Origin: Williamsia sp. 1135
Lineage (GTDB): Bacteria > Actinomycetota > Actinomycetes > Mycobacteriales > Mycobacteriaceae
DNA length: 37,756 bases
Assembly: GCF_002095395.1 (NCBI RefSeq)
Contig: NZ_MJEI01000061.1
Location: 1-37,756, forward strand
Direction: 5' to 3'
Shown here: one piece after another, positions 15,959 through 23,726 of the stretch
Numbering within the stretch: the first letter of the stretch is position 1
How the letters are laid out: each line of letters starts with the position of its first letter
Made by a program: the position numbers and the translations under genes
Notes under the pieces: generated by a model
Seen by the model: the letters and a program-made list of their open reading frames with translations, nothing else
Databases searched by the model: none
Told to the model about the DNA's origin: nothing

Positions 15959-16016
15959 ACCCCCACGGTCGGATTATTCACCACCAGGTGGGGGTCTGAC
16001 GCTCCTGACCAGCGTC
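15959..16016. promoter_or_regulatory. Dyads between the two-component and MMPL genes
   Basis: ACCCCCAC at 15959-15966 is inverted as GTGGGGGT at 15989-15996. CCACC/GGTGG pairs at 15981-15991 inside that span. GACGCT (15998-16003) is inverted as AGCGTC (16011-16016). The 218-base divergent gap must hold both promoters, so these are candidate sites for the response regulator. The assignment is inference. Confidence 0.35.
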
Positions 16017-16101
16017 GGCACACCGAGCAACCTTGAGCACAGCCCGGAGTCCACCGGGCGTCCCACCGAGGCGGACGCCGCCTCATGCACGAGGAGCTCA
16101 C

Positions 16102-18249
16102 ATGGGAAGAATGACGCGGGGACCCCAGGCGGTGGCCCGGTGGAGTGCGCGGAACCCCTGGCGCGCAATAGGTTTGTGGCTGGCGCTGGTCATCGTGGCG
16201 GTGGGGTTCAGCGCGCTGATCCCCACCCAGAACGCGGACGACGCCGACTACCGGGTCGGTCAGTCCGGCCGGGCGGATCAGATGATTCACGAGGCGGGGC
16301 TCGCGGCGCCCGACACGGAGTACGTACTGATCACCGGGGACCGCGAGGAAGCAGTGGCCGCCGCGGACCAGCTCGAAGCGGAACTCGCCGGTTCTACGGA
16401 GGTGCAAGAAATCTCGGCGCCTGTGTTCTCCCCCGAGGGAACGCTGTTGTCGTCGATATCGCTGCGGGCACCGCCGGGCGATGAGGAGCCGGCCATCACC
16501 GACATCAACGCTGCGGCCCGGACGATCACGGCTGATCACCCAGAACTCACCGTCGGCCAGTTCGGCGATGTCTCGGCCGATGAGGCCATCAACGAACGCG
16601 TCGCCGAAGACCTGCTCTCGGCCGAGATGATCAGCATCCCGATCACGCTGGGCATCATGCTCTTCGCCTTCGGTGCGCTCATCGCAGCCGGTATCCCCGT
16701 GTTACTGGCGATCACCTCCGTCGTCGCAACGATCGGGATCTACGCGCCGATCTCCTACCTGGTGCCGTCCGAGATGACCGCGTCATCGGTGGTGATGCTC
16801 ATCGGTATGGCTGTGGGGGTGGACTATTCGCTCTTCTACCTCAAACGTGAACGGGAAGAACGCCGCAAGGGCCACCACACGATCGACGCGGTCGAGATCG
16901 CCGCGGCAACGTCGGGTCACTCGATCATCGTCTCCGGGGTCGCCGTCATCGCGTCGCTGGCCGGTGTCTACGTGCTCGGCAGTGCCACGTTCAATTCGCT
17001 CGCGACGGCCGCGATCATCGTCGTCGCAGTTGCGGTGGTCGGATCGCTGACCGTGCTGCCGGCCCTGCTCGCCAAGCTGGGCAAGTGGGTCGACCGCCCA
17101 CGGGTGCCGCTGCTGTGGCGGGTCAACAACCGGATCGGTGAAGGCGGCATCTCCTCCCGCATCATCGGGCCCGTCATCCGCAGGCCGATGACCGCGCTGC
17201 TTGCCGGCCTGGTGGTGATGATCGCTCTCGCGGTGCCCGCCTTCTCGATGACGTTGCGCGGCGCCGGACTCGACACCCTGCCTCAGGATCTGCCCGAGGT
17301 CCAGGTGGCGCAGCAGATGAACGAGCAGTTCCCATCCGAAGGCCCGTCTGTGCGAGTCGTCGTCACCGGGGGCGATGCCGCTGCGGTCTTCGGAGCTCTG
17401 AACACCGTAGGCGCCGACGCCACCGAGAGCGGTGCCTGGACCGTCACCGGACCTGTCATCACCTCCGCCGGCGGCACCACCAGCGTGCTCGACCTGGCCA
17501 GCACGCATCCGCCCAACGATCCGAAGACCGACGACGCGCTGCTCGCGCTGCGCGACTCGGTGCTGCCCGATCAGGTCGACGCGATTGCGGGGGCGGAGTT
17601 CGCGGTCGGTGGCGACGTGGCCGAGCAGTACGACACCACCAAGGTGCAGGCCGACGGTCTGCCGATCGTCGTCGCGGTGATCCTGACGCTGACCATGCTG
17701 ATGCTGGTCGCGACCTTCCGGAGTCCGGTGATCGCGTTGGTGTCCACGGCACTGAACCTGATGTCCGTGGGAGCCGCGTTCGGAGTGCTGGCGCTCGTGT
17801 TCCAGCACACCTGGGCGGAGGGCTTCCTCGACTTCACATCCAACGGCACCGTCGTCGAGTGGATCCCGATGTTCATGCTGGCGGTGCTCGTGGGCCTGTC
17901 GATGGACTACCACGTCTTCGTCCTGAGCCGGATCAAGGAAGGCATCGACAAGGGATTGCCGCCGACGGTCGCCGTGCGAGCCGGGGTCACCCAGACCGCC
18001 GGGGTCGTGACCAGCGCGGCGTTGGTGATGGTGTCGGTGTTCGCGCTGTTCGCGGCGCAGAGCATGGTCGAGATGAAGCAGATGGGGGTCGGGCTCGCGG
18101 TCGCGATCCTGATCGACGCGACCATTGTCAGATTGCTGCTGCTGCCCTCGATTCTGGTGCTCCTCGGCAGCCGCGCCTGGTGGCCGCTGCGGACCCGGAG
18201 CGATCAACCGATCGCACCGGAACGACAGGTCGTACCTGCACATGTGTGA
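16102..18249 (+). CDS. MMPL-family RND transporter
   Basis: The 715-residue inner-membrane protein has about 12 hydrophobic segments in two RND repeats, each with a large external loop (about 45-170 and 400-510). The conserved segment-4-type motifs are seen as GVDYSLFYLKREREERRKGH in the first half and GLSMDYHVFVLSRIKEG in the second, including the Asp-Tyr proton-relay pair. MMPL proteins export lipids, siderophores or drugs in mycolic-acid bacteria. The start is ATG 16102, with GAGGAG six bases upstream; an earlier in-frame start at 16033 has none. It is divergent from the two-component system that probably controls it. No lipid biosynthesis gene is adjacent, so a detoxification role is more likely. 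Confidence 0.9.
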   Translation: MGRMTRGPQAVARWSARNPWRAIGLWLALVIVAVGFSALIPTQNADDADYRVGQSGRADQMIHEAGLAAPDTEYVLITGDREEAVAAADQLEAELAGSTEVQEISAPVFSPEGTLLSSISLRAPPGDEEPAITDINAAARTITADHPELTVGQFGDVSADEAINERVAEDLLSAEMISIPITLGIMLFAFGALIAAGIPVLLAITSVVATIGIYAPISYLVPSEMTASSVVMLIGMAVGVDYSLFYLKREREERRKGHHTIDAVEIAAATSGHSIIVSGVAVIASLAGVYVLGSATFNSLATAAIIVVAVAVVGSLTVLPALLAKLGKWVDRPRVPLLWRVNNRIGEGGISSRIIGPVIRRPMTALLAGLVVMIALAVPAFSMTLRGAGLDTLPQDLPEVQVAQQMNEQFPSEGPSVRVVVTGGDAAAVFGALNTVGADATESGAWTVTGPVITSAGGTTSVLDLASTHPPNDPKTDDALLALRDSVLPDQVDAIAGAEFAVGGDVAEQYDTTKVQADGLPIVVAVILTLTMLMLVATFRSPVIALVSTALNLMSVGAAFGVLALVFQHTWAEGFLDFTSNGTVVEWIPMFMLAVLVGLSMDYHVFVLSRIKEGIDKGLPPTVAVRAGVTQTAGVVTSAALVMVSVFALFAAQSMVEMKQMGVGLAVAILIDATIVRLLLLPSILVLLGSRAWWPLRTRSDQPIAPERQVVPAHV

Positions 18250-18260
18250 GGTGGTGCACA
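18245..18260. promoter_or_regulatory. CRP/GlxR-like site upstream of the GAF regulator
   Basis: TGTGA-GGTGGT-GCACA matches the consensus TGTGA-N6-TCACA at nine of ten positions. It starts within the MMPL stop codon and lies about 80 bases upstream of the regulator. A similar site precedes the aldehyde dehydrogenase gene. Binding by a cAMP-receptor-type protein is inferred. Confidence 0.4.
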
Positions 18261-18288
18261 ATTGAGGTCATGACCGAGAGCTGATCGA

Positions 18289-18319
18289 ACTCCGCGGGCG
18301 GCATCGCTGCCCGCGGAGT
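18289..18319 (+). terminator. Strong hairpin between MMPL and GAF-regulator genes
   Basis: ACTCCGCGGGC at 18289-18299 pairs perfectly with GCCCGCGGAGT at 18309-18319 around nine bases. An 11-bp GC-rich stem 40 bases after the MMPL stop fits a terminator, though no T-tract follows. A four-codon frame (ATGACCGAGAGCTGA, 18270-18284) with GAGG just before it precedes the stem, so attenuation of the regulator gene is also possible. Confidence 0.6.
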
Positions 18320-18341
18320 CCTGCTCGGAAAGGAAGCACCG

Positions 18342-19658
18342 ATGGGCGAGACCGCACCCACGCGGGACTTCTGGACCGCGCTCGGCCCCGGTGAAGACCC
18401 GGCCACCAGGCTTGCGCAGGTCCGCCGGGCGCACGAGTTGTTCGTGCAGACCGGAACTCTCGCCCCCGCCACCGGCCCGACCTCGGTGCGATCAGTGGTC
18501 CGCGATTCGTGGATGCGCTCGGTCAAAGGTGGCGTCAACCCGTCGGGCATGGTCGACGACGGCGGCATGTCGTGGAACGACTTCCTCGAGTACCGCGCTC
18601 GCCATCCCATGGCGGCCGCCTACCCGTTGGTGCGTTCGCTCATGCTCGATGAAGTCTCCGACTCCGGCGTAGTGGTGGCGCTCACCGATGACGTGGGTCG
18701 GCTGTTGTGGGTAGAGGGTGACCACAAAGCGAGGGATCAGGCCGGCGACATCAACTTTGTCGAAGGAGCGTTGTGGGCCGAGCGTGTTGCTGGCACCAAC
18801 GCTCCTGGTCTGGCCCTGGAGGTCGATCACGGGGTGCAGATCTTCGGCGCCGAACACTTCTCGGTTCCGGTTCAGGAATGGAACTGCGTTGCGGCGCCGG
18901 TGCACGATCCGGTGACCGGCGCGGTGATCGGGGTCATCGACGTGACCGGTGGCGAGCGAGTGGCGGCGCCGTTCGCGCTGTCGATGGTGAAGTCGGTGGT
19001 CGCGGCGGTCGAAAGTGAGCTGAGGGTCCGGACCCTCACCGCAGGCGGACCGGCCATCCCCGCACCCGCGGGCCCGACGTTGCTGGTCCTCGACGGCGAT
19101 CGCTACTACTGGCGCACCGGCGACGGTCCGGCGCTGCGTTTGTCGCGTCGGCACGCCGAGATCCTCGTGCTCCTCGGCGAGTACCCGGACGGCCTCGGCA
19201 CCGAAGAGATCGCCACCATGCTCGCCGAAGACGGGATTGATCCGGTCACCGTGCGCGCCGAGATTTCCCGCCTGCGCCGGGACCTCGGCGCCGACCTCGT
19301 CGCGTCCAGGCCGTATCGGCTGACGCTGCCCGTCGACTCCGACATCAGCCAGGTGCGCCGCATGCTCCGGACCGGGGACATCTCCGGAGCGATAGAGAAG
19401 TTCGGCCGCGGCGGGTTGCTGTCGGCGTCGCTGGCTCCGGGTCTCGGTGACCTCTTCGAAGAACTCAAAGAAGACCTGCGATCGGCTGTGCTGACCGCCC
19501 GCGATCCCGAATTGCTACGGGCCTGGACGGGGTCCGTTCACGGCCGGGAAGATCTCGCCGCGTGGCGTCGCTGGGCACAGACCCTGACCCCGGGCCACAG
19601 CGACGAAGCCCTCGTCAAAGGTCGCGTCCGACTGTTGGATCGCCGCTTCGGTATCTGA
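18342..19658 (+). CDS. GAF-domain transcriptional regulator with C-terminal winged helix
   Basis: The 438-residue protein resembles the AcoR-like GAF regulators that control acetaldehyde/aldehyde dehydrogenase genes in Mycobacteriales. It has an N-terminal helical part with VVRDSWMRSVKGGVNP near 50-65, then a GAF domain (about 95-230) showing EGALWAERVAGTNAPGLAL and a probable ligand pocket. It has no AAA+ ATPase and no Fis-type helix-turn-helix. Instead a winged-helix region follows at about 265-325 (LSRRHAEILVLLGEYPDGL, then VRAEISRLRRDLG). GGAAAGGA precedes the ATG. The gene ends two bases from the stop of the kinase gene on the other strand. Its likely target, the aldehyde dehydrogenase, lies 4 kb downstream. 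Confidence 0.8.
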   Translation: MGETAPTRDFWTALGPGEDPATRLAQVRRAHELFVQTGTLAPATGPTSVRSVVRDSWMRSVKGGVNPSGMVDDGGMSWNDFLEYRARHPMAAAYPLVRSLMLDEVSDSGVVVALTDDVGRLLWVEGDHKARDQAGDINFVEGALWAERVAGTNAPGLALEVDHGVQIFGAEHFSVPVQEWNCVAAPVHDPVTGAVIGVIDVTGGERVAAPFALSMVKSVVAAVESELRVRTLTAGGPAIPAPAGPTLLVLDGDRYYWRTGDGPALRLSRRHAEILVLLGEYPDGLGTEEIATMLAEDGIDPVTVRAEISRLRRDLGADLVASRPYRLTLPVDSDISQVRRMLRTGDISGAIEKFGRGGLLSASLAPGLGDLFEELKEDLRSAVLTARDPELLRAWTGSVHGREDLAAWRRWAQTLTPGHSDEALVKGRVRLLDRRFGI

Positions 19659-19660
19659 GC

Positions 19661-20866
19661 TCAGTTTTCGTTCTTGTCTTCCTTCTTCGGCTTCTTCTCG
19701 TTGCCATCGCCATTGCCGTTGCCGTTGCTGTTCTTGTCGGTGGGGACGGGGATCACCACGGTCGCCGTCTCTGTGGTGGTCGGCTCTTGAAGAACCGTCT
19801 GATCCGTGGTCGTGGGAGTTGGAGCCGACGTCGTTGACGTCGTGACATCCGACGGCGACGTTGCGGGGTCGTCGGTGCCGTCTCGGGAGGCGAGAGCGAC
19901 CACACCGATGAGCAGCGCCGCGACCGCGGCAGCGATCACCCCGGCGATGAGGAGCGGCCGCCGACCGGTCGCGGGAGGGTGCGCAATGGCGGGCGTCGGC
20001 GGCTGAGGTCGTCCGGGGGGTGGGGCCGCGAATGGGGTGGTGACCGTCGACGGCACCAGTGGAGGCGCTTGGAGTGCGGTTCGCAGTTCCGCCGCATTCG
20101 AAAATCGTGCTGCAGGGTCGGGCGCCATCGCCCGTTCGATGGCGTGAACGAGGGCAGCATCAGCGTTCGGGTTCAACGCGGCGAGGGGCTCGGGCCGCTG
20201 CTGCAGGATGTTCCGCGCCATCGACGCGATGTTGTCACCGGCGAAGGGCCGGCGACCGGTGATGGCCTCGTATCCGACCACACCCACCGCGTAGATGTCG
20301 TCGCCCACGGTGGCGGGCCTGCCTTCGATCCGCTGGGGGCTGAGGTAAGCGACCGTGCCCAGCACCTCGCCGGTGGTGGTGTGAGCGGAATCGGCTGTCT
20401 TGGCGATCCCGAAGTCGCCGACCTTGACGATGCCGGTGGCAGAGAACAGGACGTTGCCCGGTTTGATGTCGCGGTGCAGGATGCCCGCAGCGTGGGCAGC
20501 GGCAAGTGCTGCCAAGACGTCGATGAGGACACCGCGGACGCGAGCCGGTGGCAGAGGTCCCGCCTCGATCTCGCTCGCCAGCGTGCTCCCGGGGAGGCGT
20601 TCCATCACGATGAACGGGACGCCCTGATCCTCTCCGCTGTCGTACACCGAGACCACGTTCGGGTGGTTGAGGGTGGCTGCCGTGCTGGCTTCACTTTCGA
20701 ATCGAATGCGGACATCGGTCTTGTCGGCGAACTCGGGCCGGAGCACCTTGACTGCCACCGGGCGTCGGAGCCGCTCGTCCCACGCGTCGTAGACATCGCC
20801 CATTCCGCCGTGACCCAGGAGGCTACGAAGTCGGTAGCGCCCGGCGAGGATGGTGGGGACGGGCAT
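19661..20866 (-). CDS. PknB-like membrane Ser/Thr protein kinase
   Basis: The 401-residue protein has a full kinase domain (about 10-270): glycine loop LGHGGMGDVY, Lys40 in VAVKVL, HRDIKPGN (131-138) and DFG (151-153), then GTVAYLSPQR as the activation-segment end. A Pro-rich juxtamembrane region and one transmembrane helix (about 308-328) follow. The external tail has no PASTA repeats. It is Thr/Pro-rich and ends in an Asn-Gly repeat and a Lys/Glu-rich stretch (NSNGNGNGDGNEKKPKKE). The substrate is unknown. The neighbouring UbiA operon on the same strand begins 33 bases upstream of this gene, so read-through is possible. Confidence 0.93.
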   Translation of the reverse strand: MPVPTILAGRYRLRSLLGHGGMGDVYDAWDERLRRPVAVKVLRPEFADKTDVRIRFESEASTAATLNHPNVVSVYDSGEDQGVPFIVMERLPGSTLASEIEAGPLPPARVRGVLIDVLAALAAAHAAGILHRDIKPGNVLFSATGIVKVGDFGIAKTADSAHTTTGEVLGTVAYLSPQRIEGRPATVGDDIYAVGVVGYEAITGRRPFAGDNIASMARNILQQRPEPLAALNPNADAALVHAIERAMAPDPAARFSNAAELRTALQAPPLVPSTVTTPFAAPPPGRPQPPTPAIAHPPATGRRPLLIAGVIAAAVAALLIGVVALASRDGTDDPATSPSDVTTSTTSAPTPTTTDQTVLQEPTTTETATVVIPVPTDKNSNGNGNGDGNEKKPKKEDKNEN

Positions 20867-20899
20867 CTCGTCACGCTAGCCGAACTTCGCCGATGCTGG

Positions 20900-21721
20900 T
20901 CAGCTGACGTCGATGAGCAGTAGCATCGCCACATTGATCGCAGCAACGACGATGGCGCCATAGAACGGTGCGCGGCGGCCGGTCACCCGCATGGTGACGC
21001 CTGAGATCACCACGACCACTGCCAATCCCACCCACAGCCACCAGGTCGACGAGTTGGCGACGACGAGAATCGCTGTCGCGGCGACCATCAGCGCAGCGGC
21101 AACCAGTGGTACCCGCCGCGCGCCGAGACGGTGGGGGAGGCCCTCGATGCCGGTCGCGGCATCGTCATCGAGGTCGGGCAGGGCATTGAGCAGATGTGCT
21201 CCCACGCCAAGCAGCGCCGCCACTGCCATCATCCACGCGGGCGGCAACTCTCCGGGGTGCACCGCGAGCGAGGCGATGACAGGCAGTGAACCGAACGCGA
21301 TGAAGTACGGAACCCACGACAGCACAGTCGCTTTGAGAACCGCGTTGTAGGCGAGCCCGGACCCCACTCCCAGCACGAGATGAACCGCGCCCGCGGCCCA
21401 TCCGCAGGCAAACGAACTCACCACACAGATCGCGGCCGCGGCCACGATCGCGATGACCACCGTGCGGGACGTGAGTTCGCCCGTAGCCAAGGGTTTGTCG
21501 GTTCGGCCGACCCGACGATCGCGACTGCGGTCGAGAAAGTCGTTGCTCCAGCCGATGACGAGTTGGCCACTGAAGATGGCGACCACGATGGCGATCAGCG
21601 TCCGGACATCGGCACCGTCTACAACGGCCAGCAGGCCGGTGAAGACAGTCACGGCGACTGCCGGGACAGCGTGTCCTGCGCGGACCAGTGCGATCGCGCT
21701 GCCCGACCGTCCTGGATTCAC
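20900..21721 (-). CDS. UbiA-family prenyltransferase
   Basis: The 273-residue protein has about eight to nine membrane helices and both Asp-rich motifs of UbiA enzymes. The first is NDFLDRSRD at 60-68, followed by DKPLATG, and the second is DLDDD at 183-187. These bind the prenyl diphosphate through Mg. The family includes menaquinone and heme-O enzymes, EboC-type proteins and DPPR synthase. The closest guess is the EboC/SCO3242-like branch, but the sequence does not settle the acceptor. Its ATG overlaps the stop of the phosphatase gene (ATGA), so translation is coupled. The phosphatase may act on its product or on the released phosphate compound, which is inference. Confidence 0.88.
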   Translation of the reverse strand: MNPGRSGSAIALVRAGHAVPAVAVTVFTGLLAVVDGADVRTLIAIVVAIFSGQLVIGWSNDFLDRSRDRRVGRTDKPLATGELTSRTVVIAIVAAAAICVVSSFACGWAAGAVHLVLGVGSGLAYNAVLKATVLSWVPYFIAFGSLPVIASLAVHPGELPPAWMMAVAALLGVGAHLLNALPDLDDDAATGIEGLPHRLGARRVPLVAAALMVAATAILVVANSSTWWLWVGLAVVVVISGVTMRVTGRRAPFYGAIVVAAINVAMLLLIDVS

Positions 21722-22887
21722 CGGGTGCCGCGGATGACGATGGCCGGGACGAGTTGTTCGGCGGTATCCCAGGAGCCGTGATTGCCGATGAGCGCGGATT
21801 CGAGGGGTTCAGCCACCGAGCGGACCATGGCGGTGTCGCCGCGGGCGGCAGCGACCACATCTCCGATCCGAACCCGATGGTCCCCGGCCACGGTATTGCC
21901 GAACCACCCGGCGTCGATGGCGTCGTCGCGACCCAGCACTGTGGCCCGGTCGCCGAGCATGGTCGTCCAGGTGTCGAGGACGTCGCCGGCGGCGCCTGCT
22001 TCGGAATACACGTGCCGGACTCGGGCTTCTCCGGCGATGGTCGTCACGCCGGCCACCAGTTCATGGTGGAGATCGAGGTCGAAACGGCCTGCGGACGTGT
22101 CGATCATGCCGTGGTCGCCGGTGACGATCACCTGCCGTCCGGCGGGCATCTTGTCTGCGAGGGCGCCGACCATGGTGTCGATGAGGCGCAGCTGTTCGCA
22201 CCACGTCTGCGAACCCGGACCCTCGAGGTGGCCGGCGAGATCGAGGCCACCGTAGTACGCGTAGGCCAGGGTCGGCGCGGGCGTCATCATCTCCGCGAGG
22301 ATCGACGCCTGCAGTTGACTGAGATGATCGGCCGCGGTGGTCCTGTTCGCGCCGCGCCACGAGGCGCGGGTGAGCCCGGATCCCTCGTGGTATCCGGGCA
22401 CGATCGCGACGGTGTCGAACCCTTGGGCCCGGCACCGCTCGAAAATGGTCGACTGTGTCTGGAAGTCTTCGGGGACAACGACTTTGCGAAGGTCATGATC
22501 GTGGTCGCCGTGCGTACACCACCGGAGCGTGTTCAGAACAGGCGTGGCGAGGTCGCCACCTCCCGCTCGGAACGTGTACCCCACGATGCCGTGGGTGCCT
22601 GCTGACCGACCGGTGGACAGGCTGGTGATGCTGACGGCTGTGGTCGCAGGAAACCCCGCGGCGACAGTTGTGGAATCGGCCAGACCTGCGGCATTGAGGT
22701 GAGGTGCCTCGTCAGGATGCGACGCGACCAGCTCGGCTCCGAGGCCGTCGATCAGCAGGACAGTTGCCGATTGGGCAGGTACCAGCTGCAATCGGTTGTC
22801 GAGGTCTGCGGCGCCGAGGGAGGCAGCCACCGATTCCAGGACGCAGGACAGAGGCGGCAGGCTGTTTCGCGGATCGAGTTCACTCAT
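21718..22887 (-). CDS. Alkaline-phosphatase-superfamily phosphodiesterase/pyrophosphatase
   Basis: The 389-residue protein has the metal-ligand pattern of the nucleotide pyrophosphatase branch. Asp47 lies in LLIDGLG, a nucleophile Thr in GFPATTAVS (about 78-86), the segment GLDLAGHLEG, the DHG of VTGDHGM and a final His in GNHGSW. No signal peptide is obvious, so it may be cytoplasmic. It overlaps the upstream membrane-protein gene by eight bases and the UbiA gene by four, a tight three-gene unit. It might hydrolyse a phosphodiester or pyrophosphate linked to the UbiA product. Its substrate cannot be read from the sequence. Confidence 0.88.
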   Translation of the reverse strand: MSELDPRNSLPPLSCVLESVAASLGAADLDNRLQLVPAQSATVLLIDGLGAELVASHPDEAPHLNAAGLADSTTVAAGFPATTAVSITSLSTGRSAGTHGIVGYTFRAGGGDLATPVLNTLRWCTHGDHDHDLRKVVVPEDFQTQSTIFERCRAQGFDTVAIVPGYHEGSGLTRASWRGANRTTAADHLSQLQASILAEMMTPAPTLAYAYYGGLDLAGHLEGPGSQTWCEQLRLIDTMVGALADKMPAGRQVIVTGDHGMIDTSAGRFDLDLHHELVAGVTTIAGEARVRHVYSEAGAAGDVLDTWTTMLGDRATVLGRDDAIDAGWFGNTVAGDHRVRIGDVVAAARGDTAMVRSVAEPLESALIGNHGSWDTAEQLVPAIVIRGTR

Positions 22888-23545
22888 CGTCTTCCGACGC
22901 TAGCGCGCGTACCGGCCGTCGGGGCAGAGAAATGAGTGACGCGGCCAAGAAACAGAGGGCCCCGATGAAGGTTCCCGCCTGGTCCACGAACGGTGCGACG
23001 ACCTTTCCGGTCTCGGGGTCGATGTACGCGGCGACGCCTGAGAAACCGAAGGCGATGGAGCCGACGGTGTTCAAGACCGTGGCGGTCCAGCCGGGGGCAT
23101 CGGGTTCGTCGCGACGCCGGTAGAGCTCTGTGGCGAACACGGCCAGCCCCGAACTGATGAGAAAGGCTGCCGAGCCGTAGACGTCGGGGCGCCAGCTGAA
23201 GCGATCGGCCTCGACGACGGAATGCACGATGAACACCACACCGGTGCTGATGTTGAACGCGATGGTCCCGGCGAATTGGACCATCGCCGACCACCACTCC
23301 GACCGGTGGACCTCTCGCCCGACACGTACCGACCCCGCGATCGACGTGGTCGGCCCACGCAGCGAACCGCACAGTTGTAGCTGGACGAATGCGGCGAAGG
23401 TGAAGAACCACGAGCCGACGAAGAACGAGATGTTCGCGGCAGGCGCTCCGGCCCAGTGGGCGAAACCGGGCGCCGAGCCGAGCGCGAACAGCGCAGAACC
23501 CACCGCGAAGCCCCAGCACTCGGTGCGGACGTTGTGGCGGATCAC
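22880..23545 (-). CDS. Multi-pass membrane protein, possibly YrhK-like
   Basis: The 221-residue protein has about six hydrophobic segments in three pairs. The stretches FFVGSWFFTFAAFVQL (about 41-56) and AAFLISSGLAVFATELYRR (about 125-143) resemble YrhK-domain proteins, whose function is unknown. The assignment is weak. It is the first gene of the minus-strand operon with the phosphatase and UbiA genes and overlaps the phosphatase by eight bases. The ATG has no strong ribosome site. The region upstream is shared with the aldehyde dehydrogenase promoter. Confidence 0.7.
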   Translation of the reverse strand: MIRHNVRTECWGFAVGSALFALGSAPGFAHWAGAPAANISFFVGSWFFTFAAFVQLQLCGSLRGPTTSIAGSVRVGREVHRSEWWSAMVQFAGTIAFNISTGVVFIVHSVVEADRFSWRPDVYGSAAFLISSGLAVFATELYRRRDEPDAPGWTATVLNTVGSIAFGFSGVAAYIDPETGKVVAPFVDQAGTFIGALCFLAASLISLPRRPVRALASEDDE

Positions 23546-23610
23546 GGGATGAGACTAGCCCGGCGATCTGCTGCACTGCAGGTGGAACCGATCTGCAAGG
23601 CCGGAATCGC

Positions 23611-23662
23611 AGTTGCAACTTTGATGCAACGAACCCGCTCGTACTGTGTGCCTTACGTCACA
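23611..23662 (+). promoter_or_regulatory. Regulatory sites upstream of the aldehyde dehydrogenase
   Basis: AGTTGCAACT at 23611-23620 is a perfect palindrome. TGCAAC repeats directly at 23614 and 23625, one helical turn apart. TGTGC-CTTACG-TCACA at 23647-23662 matches TGTGA-N6-TCACA at nine of ten positions. GTCAC-AC-GTGAC at 23657-23668 overlaps it. In Corynebacterium, ald is controlled by GlxR, RamA and RamB; the CRP/GlxR-like site here fits that pattern by analogy. Confidence 0.45.
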
Positions 23663-23726
23663 CGTGACCGCCCGGACAGGGGTGGGTCACGAGAGGGCCA
23701 ACACAGGCACTGAAGGAGCACCGAAC

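Noticed and set aside
16783-18261. 492-codon minus-strand open frame opposite the MMPL gene
   Set aside because: His/Arg/Asp-rich composition, no motif, and fully antisense to a clear MMPL transporter.
18342-19658. Sigma-54 enhancer-binding protein
   Set aside because: The GAF domain invites this, but the AAA+ domain and Fis helix-turn-helix are missing, and actinobacteria lack sigma-54.
20900-23545. Complete Ebo cluster
   Set aside because: Only UbiA-like and phosphatase-like members are present. EboA, TatD-like EboB, EboD and EboE are absent from the window.
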